Under the pieces are notes generated by a model. It did not search any database. It worked only from the letters and a program-made list of their open reading frames with translations, and was not told where the DNA came from. A program made the position numbers and the translations under genes. Source: Haloarculaceae archaeon (GTDB taxonomy: Archaea; Halobacteriota; Halobacteria; Halobacteriales; Haloarculaceae). Taken from it: a stretch of 15,529 nt of DNA. Numbering within the stretch: position 1 is the first letter of the stretch; every line of letters starts with the position of its first letter. Location of the stretch: contig JAQCMX010000089.1 of NCBI GenBank assembly GCA_028274885.1, positions 1 to 15,529 on the forward strand, read 5' to 3'. Positions 11,576 through 15,529 of this stretch are shown in pieces.

Positions 11576-12823
11576 ATGACGCGGATCATTCACACGGGTG
11601 ATACCCACCTCGGCTACCAGCAGTATCACCGCCCGGAGCGCCGAGCTGATTTTCTCGACTCGTTCCGCCAGGTCGTCGAAGACGCCATCGCCAGGGATGT
11701 CGATGCCGTAGTCCACGCAGGCGATCTGTTCCACGACCGGCGGCCCACCCTCTCTGACGTGCTTGGAGCGCTCTCTGTTTTACGCGATCTCTCGGATGCC
11801 GACATCCCATTTCTCGCAATCGTCGGCAATCACGAATCCAAGCGCGATGCACAGTGGCTCGATCTGTTTGAAACGATGGGGCTTGCCACCCGACTCGGCG
11901 CTAGTCCGGCACTGGTCGACGGCGTTGCAGTTTATGGGCTCGATTTCGTTCCGCGATCCCAGCGGGACGGACTGGACTACGGCTTTGAGTCCAACGACGC
12001 CGGTCACGCGGTGCTCGTCACACACGGGCTCTTCGAGCCGTTTGCCCACGGCGACTGGGACGCCCGCGATATCCTCACGTCGTCACCGGTGGCCTTCGAC
12101 GCGCTGTTGCTCGGCGACGACCACGAGCCGAAGACCACGCGCGTGGAAAAGCCCTACGAGACCTGGCTGAGCTACTGTGGCTCGACCGAGCGTGCAAGCA
12201 CCGCAGAGCGGGCAGAGCGAGGGTACAACATCGTCGTTTTCGAGGAAGCTATTGACATCCGGCGACGGGGGTTAGATACCCGCGACTTTGTCTTTGTGGA
12301 CGTGGAACTCGGGCACGGAGAGGGAACGACACGCGTCACGGAGCGACTTTCCGAACACGACCTGACCGATTCGGTAGTGGTGGTTTCGATCGACGGTGAG
12401 GGGGACCCGGTCACGCCGGCAACGATCGAGGACTACGCCGCCGAGCGGGGGGCACTGACAACCAGGATCACCGATCACCGCGAACAACCCGACGAACCGG
12501 ATGTCGAGGTGACCTTCGCCGATCCCGACGACGCTGTCAGGGACCGACTGGAGGAACTCCAGCTCAGTCCGGCCGCGCGCGAACTCGACGAGACGATCCG
12601 TGCGAGCAAGGTCGCAGATTCGAATCTCGCCGACACCGTCCAGCAACGCGTCGCCGAACGTATCGAAGGGGACCGTTCCGGGTTCGGGACGCCATCCGAA
12701 ACCGATGGTACTGTGTCCGGAAGCGACGAACCTGAGGCTACTGCTGACCCCACGACGGACGAAACAGCCTCCAAACAGACCGATGGTGACGACGGCCAGA
12801 TCACTATGGAGGATTACCTGTGA
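11576..12823 (+). CDS. mre11: Mre11 DNA repair nuclease
   Basis: The 415-residue protein is the Mn-dependent nuclease of the Mre11-Rad50 complex, which processes DNA double-strand breaks. Phosphoesterase motifs are intact: Asp9-x-His11 (GDTH), Asp50 and His53 in HAGDLFH, Asn85-His86 in GNHE, and His150 in VTHGL. The fourth motif reads Gly180-Asp-Asp-His183, where archaeal and eukaryotic Mre11 usually have G-H-x-H, so the first His ligand is replaced by Asp. From memory this Asp is shared by haloarchaeal Mre11 proteins. A capping domain with YCGSTERAS follows, then a Rad50-binding region and an acidic, Thr/Ser-rich linker (about 365-405) before a conserved tail ending ITMEDYL. Its stop overlaps the rad50 start by 4 bases, so both are made together. 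There are no herA or nurA genes alongside. Confidence 0.96.
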   Translation: MTRIIHTGDTHLGYQQYHRPERRADFLDSFRQVVEDAIARDVDAVVHAGDLFHDRRPTLSDVLGALSVLRDLSDADIPFLAIVGNHESKRDAQWLDLFETMGLATRLGASPALVDGVAVYGLDFVPRSQRDGLDYGFESNDAGHAVLVTHGLFEPFAHGDWDARDILTSSPVAFDALLLGDDHEPKTTRVEKPYETWLSYCGSTERASTAERAERGYNIVVFEEAIDIRRRGLDTRDFVFVDVELGHGEGTTRVTERLSEHDLTDSVVVVSIDGEGDPVTPATIEDYAAERGALTTRITDHREQPDEPDVEVTFADPDDAVRDRLEELQLSPAARELDETIRASKVADSNLADTVQQRVAERIEGDRSGFGTPSETDGTVSGSDEPEATADPTTDETASKQTDGDDGQITMEDYL

Positions 12824-15495
12824 AGTTCGACCGGATCAGACTCGAGAATTTCAAATGTTACGAGCAGGCTGACCTGTCCCTTTCGGCGGGTGTGACGGTG
12901 ATTCACGGGCTCAACGGAAGCGGCAAGTCCTCGCTACTCGAGGCGTGTTTTTTTGCACTCTATGGTTCGAAAGCCCTCGAAAAGACGCTTTCAGAGATCG
13001 TGACGACCGGGGCCGAGCGATCACATGTCGAACTGTGGTTTACCCACGCTGACCACTCGTATTACATAGAGCGCGAGATCAAACGGCGGGACGAAAACGC
13101 ACGCACAACGCGCTGTGTACTGGAGGGGGAGGATCTCACGATCGAGGGAGCAACGGACGTCCGCGCACACGTTACCGGCCTGCTTCGCATGGACACAGAG
13201 GCGTTCGTGAACTGCGCCTACGTCCGCCAGGGTGAGGTAAACAAGCTGATCAACGCCTCGCCGTCCCAGCGCCAGGACATGATCGACGAACTCCTGCAAC
13301 TCGGGAAACTCGAGACCTACCGGGAGCGGGCAAGCGACGCCCGACTGGGCGTCGAGCGTGTTCGTGACGACAAGGAGGCGGTCCTCTCGGAGATCGAAGA
13401 CCAGATCGCGGACAAGGAGGCAAAGGGCCTCCCCGAGAGACAAACCTCCGTCGAGTCGGAACTCACGACACTGGACGCGGAGATCGACCGGTACGAACAA
13501 AACAGGAGCCAGGCAGAACAGACACGTGATGAAGCAGAGGCGGTCCTCGAGGAGTACGAGGACAAACGTACGGAACTCGATTCCATCGAGGACGACATCG
13601 ACTCTCTTCGCGAGCGGATTCAGAGCACCGAACGCACCCGCGAACAGCTCGCCGAGGATATCACCGAACGCCGCGAAACACTCTCGACGGCCCGTAAGCG
13701 ACGGGACGACATGCTCGAATCGCTGGGTTCGGATCTGGACGCCCCACAGATCGAGGCCGAACGGGAGCGCGTCGAGTCGGAACTCGAGGAACTGACCGAC
13801 CAGATCAAGCAACTAAGCGTCGAGAAGCAGGAACACGACGGCACGGAACAGAACCTGCTCGAACAGGCAACGCAACTCCAATCCACCGCGGAGGAAAAAC
13901 GGGAGCGTGCGGCGGATCTGGCCGCGGAACTCGGGACGACCCGTGAGACGCTCACCTCCGAACGCGAGCGACTCGCGGATCTCGAATCGGATATCGAGTC
14001 GTTGCAGGACTCGTTTGCCGACGAACCGGTCGGTCCCGAGGGCGTCGAAACACACCACGAGAAGGCCACGGCGGAACTGGCGGACCTGCGCGAGGAACTC
14101 GCAAAGCGCCAGGGGAACCTCTCGAACGCGCGCGATCGGGTCGACGAGGCCGAGCAGTTGCGCGCAGCCGGCAAGTGCCCGGAGTGTGGCCAGCCCGTCG
14201 AAGGCTCACCACACGTCGAGGCTCTGGAAAAACGACGTGAGGCTGTTTCGGCCATCGAGGACGAGATCGAGTCGTTGCGCGAGCGCGAATCGAACCTCGC
14301 CGAGACCGTAGAGCACGCAGAGCAGCTTCTGGAGCGGGCACGACGTCTCGAGACGTGCGAGACCGAACGGGCGAACCTCTCCGAATTGGTCACGGAACGC
14401 GAACGTACTATCGAGGAAAAACAAGATCGAATCGATCGCCTCCGCCGGGAAGCCAGCGAGGCCGAATCCGAAGCCGAGGACAAACGCGAGGCTGCAACGC
14501 AGGCTGCCGAACTGGCAGACGAGTGCCGGGAGGAGATCGCAGAGTGCAACCGGAACAGAGGTGATCTTACGGGACGCAGGGAGACCCTCGAAGAGCTGTC
14601 GGACACGATAGCAGAAATCGAGGATCTCGACGCAGAAATCGAGACGTTACGGGAACAGCGTGCCGAAAAAAAGGAGATAAACGCGGAACGCCGGGAACGG
14701 CTGGCGGAAAAACAGGACCGGCGAGAGGCTCTTCGAGATTCGTTCGAGCAGTCCCGGATCGAGGAGGCACGCGACCGAAAACAGCGCGCCAAACAGTACC
14801 TCGAAGAGGTCGAGGCGAAACTGGGGGAACTGGGCGAGCAAAAAGAGCAGTTACAGACGGAGCTTGGCGCGATACGGAACGAACTGACGACGCTGTCGGA
14901 CCTGCGCGAGCGCCGTGAAAGGCTCCGGGAGACAGTCGATGCCCTCCAGTCCCTGCACGAGGAGGCGTCCCAACTCGAGGAGATGTACGGACAGTTGCGA
15001 GCGCAGTTGCGCCGGCGAAACGTCGAAAGCTTAGAGCGGATGCTCAACGAGACATTCGACCTGGTTTACGAGAACGACACGTACTCGCGGATCGAACTCG
15101 ACGGGGAATACCAGCTAACTGTCTACCAGAAGGACGGCCAGGCCCTCGATCCCGAACAGCTTTCCGGTGGTGAGCGTGCGCTGTTCAATCTGAGCCTGCG
15201 ATGTGCGATCTATCGCCTGCTCGCGGAGGGCATCGAGGGCTCGGCTCCGATGCCGCCGCTCATCCTGGACGAACCGACCGTGTTTCTCGATGCCGGCCAC
15301 GTCTCACAGCTGGTCGCGTTGATCGATGCGATGCGGGATCTGGGTGTCAAACAGACACTGGTGGTGAGCCACGACGACGAGCTCGTCGCGGCGGCCGAGG
15401 AACTGATCACCGTCCGGAAAGACCCGACGACGAACCGCTCGACTGTCGAACGCGCGAACAGCCTCGACGAACAGCGCCTCGCTGCTGACGACTGA
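12820..15495 (+). CDS. rad50: Rad50 SMC-like ATPase of the Mre11 complex
   Basis: The 891-residue protein has the full Rad50 layout. The N-terminal ATPase half has Walker A GLNGSGKSS (30-38); FVNCAYVRQGEVNKLI (about 129-144) is the Q-loop region. A long coiled coil rich in Glu and Arg (about 180-730) is interrupted by the zinc hook Cys453-Pro-Glu-Cys456 (CPECGQPV), which joins two Rad50 molecules. The C-terminal half has the signature LSGGE (781-785), Walker B LILDEP (814-819, catalytic Glu818), the D-loop around Leu823-Asp824, and His851 in VVSHDDE. It starts with GTG inside the Mre11 stop (overlap GTGA). Length and hook position are normal for haloarchaeal Rad50. Biased base use in the coil creates long antisense frames that are not genes. 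Confidence 0.97.
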   Translation: MKFDRIRLENFKCYEQADLSLSAGVTVIHGLNGSGKSSLLEACFFALYGSKALEKTLSEIVTTGAERSHVELWFTHADHSYYIEREIKRRDENARTTRCVLEGEDLTIEGATDVRAHVTGLLRMDTEAFVNCAYVRQGEVNKLINASPSQRQDMIDELLQLGKLETYRERASDARLGVERVRDDKEAVLSEIEDQIADKEAKGLPERQTSVESELTTLDAEIDRYEQNRSQAEQTRDEAEAVLEEYEDKRTELDSIEDDIDSLRERIQSTERTREQLAEDITERRETLSTARKRRDDMLESLGSDLDAPQIEAERERVESELEELTDQIKQLSVEKQEHDGTEQNLLEQATQLQSTAEEKRERAADLAAELGTTRETLTSERERLADLESDIESLQDSFADEPVGPEGVETHHEKATAELADLREELAKRQGNLSNARDRVDEAEQLRAAGKCPECGQPVEGSPHVEALEKRREAVSAIEDEIESLRERESNLAETVEHAEQLLERARRLETCETERANLSELVTERERTIEEKQDRIDRLRREASEAESEAEDKREAATQAAELADECREEIAECNRNRGDLTGRRETLEELSDTIAEIEDLDAEIETLREQRAEKKEINAERRERLAEKQDRREALRDSFEQSRIEEARDRKQRAKQYLEEVEAKLGELGEQKEQLQTELGAIRNELTTLSDLRERRERLRETVDALQSLHEEASQLEEMYGQLRAQLRRRNVESLERMLNETFDLVYENDTYSRIELDGEYQLTVYQKDGQALDPEQLSGGERALFNLSLRCAIYRLLAEGIEGSAPMPPLILDEPTVFLDAGHVSQLVALIDAMRDLGVKQTLVVSHDDELVAAAEELITVRKDPTTNRSTVERANSLDEQRLAADD

Positions 15496-15529
15496 CACTG
15501 ATTACTGTGGCTCTGTCCCGCCGAACTGA

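Noticed and set aside
13620..15047. 475-residue minus-strand open frame opposite rad50
   Set aside because: It is a Ser/Arg-rich low-complexity shadow of the Glu/Arg-rich coiled coil; stops are simply rare opposite such codons.
11576..15495. A HerA-NurA type end-resection cluster around mre11-rad50
   Set aside because: No helicase or NurA-like gene is present in the window; upstream is a methyltransferase and the window ends just after rad50.

Overview
The window is chromosomal DNA from a halophilic archaeon (class Halobacteria). Four observations support this: strongly acidic proteins (Asp/Glu-rich, Lys-poor); GC-rich third codon positions; AT-rich TATA-like boxes about 22-33 bp upstream of start codons, implying mostly leaderless mRNAs; and several proteins of families I know essentially only from haloarchaea (a DUF5785-like protein, a DUF7123-like small winged helix, a TRAM protein with a conserved N-terminal extension, an archaellin-type protein). 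The genus cannot be told from the sequence. There is no transposase, integrase, CRISPR array or phage module; it reads as an ordinary chromosomal segment with a few lineage-specific oddities.

Layout. 1-162 is the C-terminal tail of an unrecognised gene, followed by a 431-bp gene-free stretch with hairpins and a T-tract. 594-893 (minus) is a small conserved haloarchaeal protein. 1178-4118 (plus) is a three-gene operon: secreted lipoprotein, ABC-2 type permease, ABC ATPase. 4156-4239 (minus) is tRNA-Ser(UGA), and 4266-5000 (minus) is a CofC/DUF2064-like protein whose catalytic motifs look eroded. 5060-7194 (plus) holds a tiny two-helix membrane protein, an NfeD-type protein and a stomatin/SPFH protein. 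7272-7883 (plus) is a tandem winged-helix regulator with a signal-peptide-like N-terminus. On the minus strand follow an archaellin-like gene without a motility cluster, a DUF7123-like winged helix, a TRAM protein that starts with TTG, a YkgJ-type cysteine-cluster protein and a one-domain winged helix. The plus strand ends with a SAM methyltransferase and the mre11-rad50 operon.

How genes work together. Mre11 and Rad50 share a 4-base stop/start overlap and form the DNA double-strand-break processing complex. The lipoprotein, permease and ATPase should form or attend one membrane exporter; its substrate is unknown. NfeD and SPFH proteins are known partners in membrane microdomain organisation and protein quality control. 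The single-gene regulators have no obvious target beyond possible autoregulation at the dyads described.

No completely new multi-gene system could be demonstrated. The best leads are the degenerate DUF2064-like protein, the solitary archaellin with palindromes in its promoter, the Tat-like leader on a DNA-binding protein, the lipoprotein-linked ABC-2 operon, and the structured gap at 163-593. Family numbers (DUFs) are from memory and were not checked against a database.
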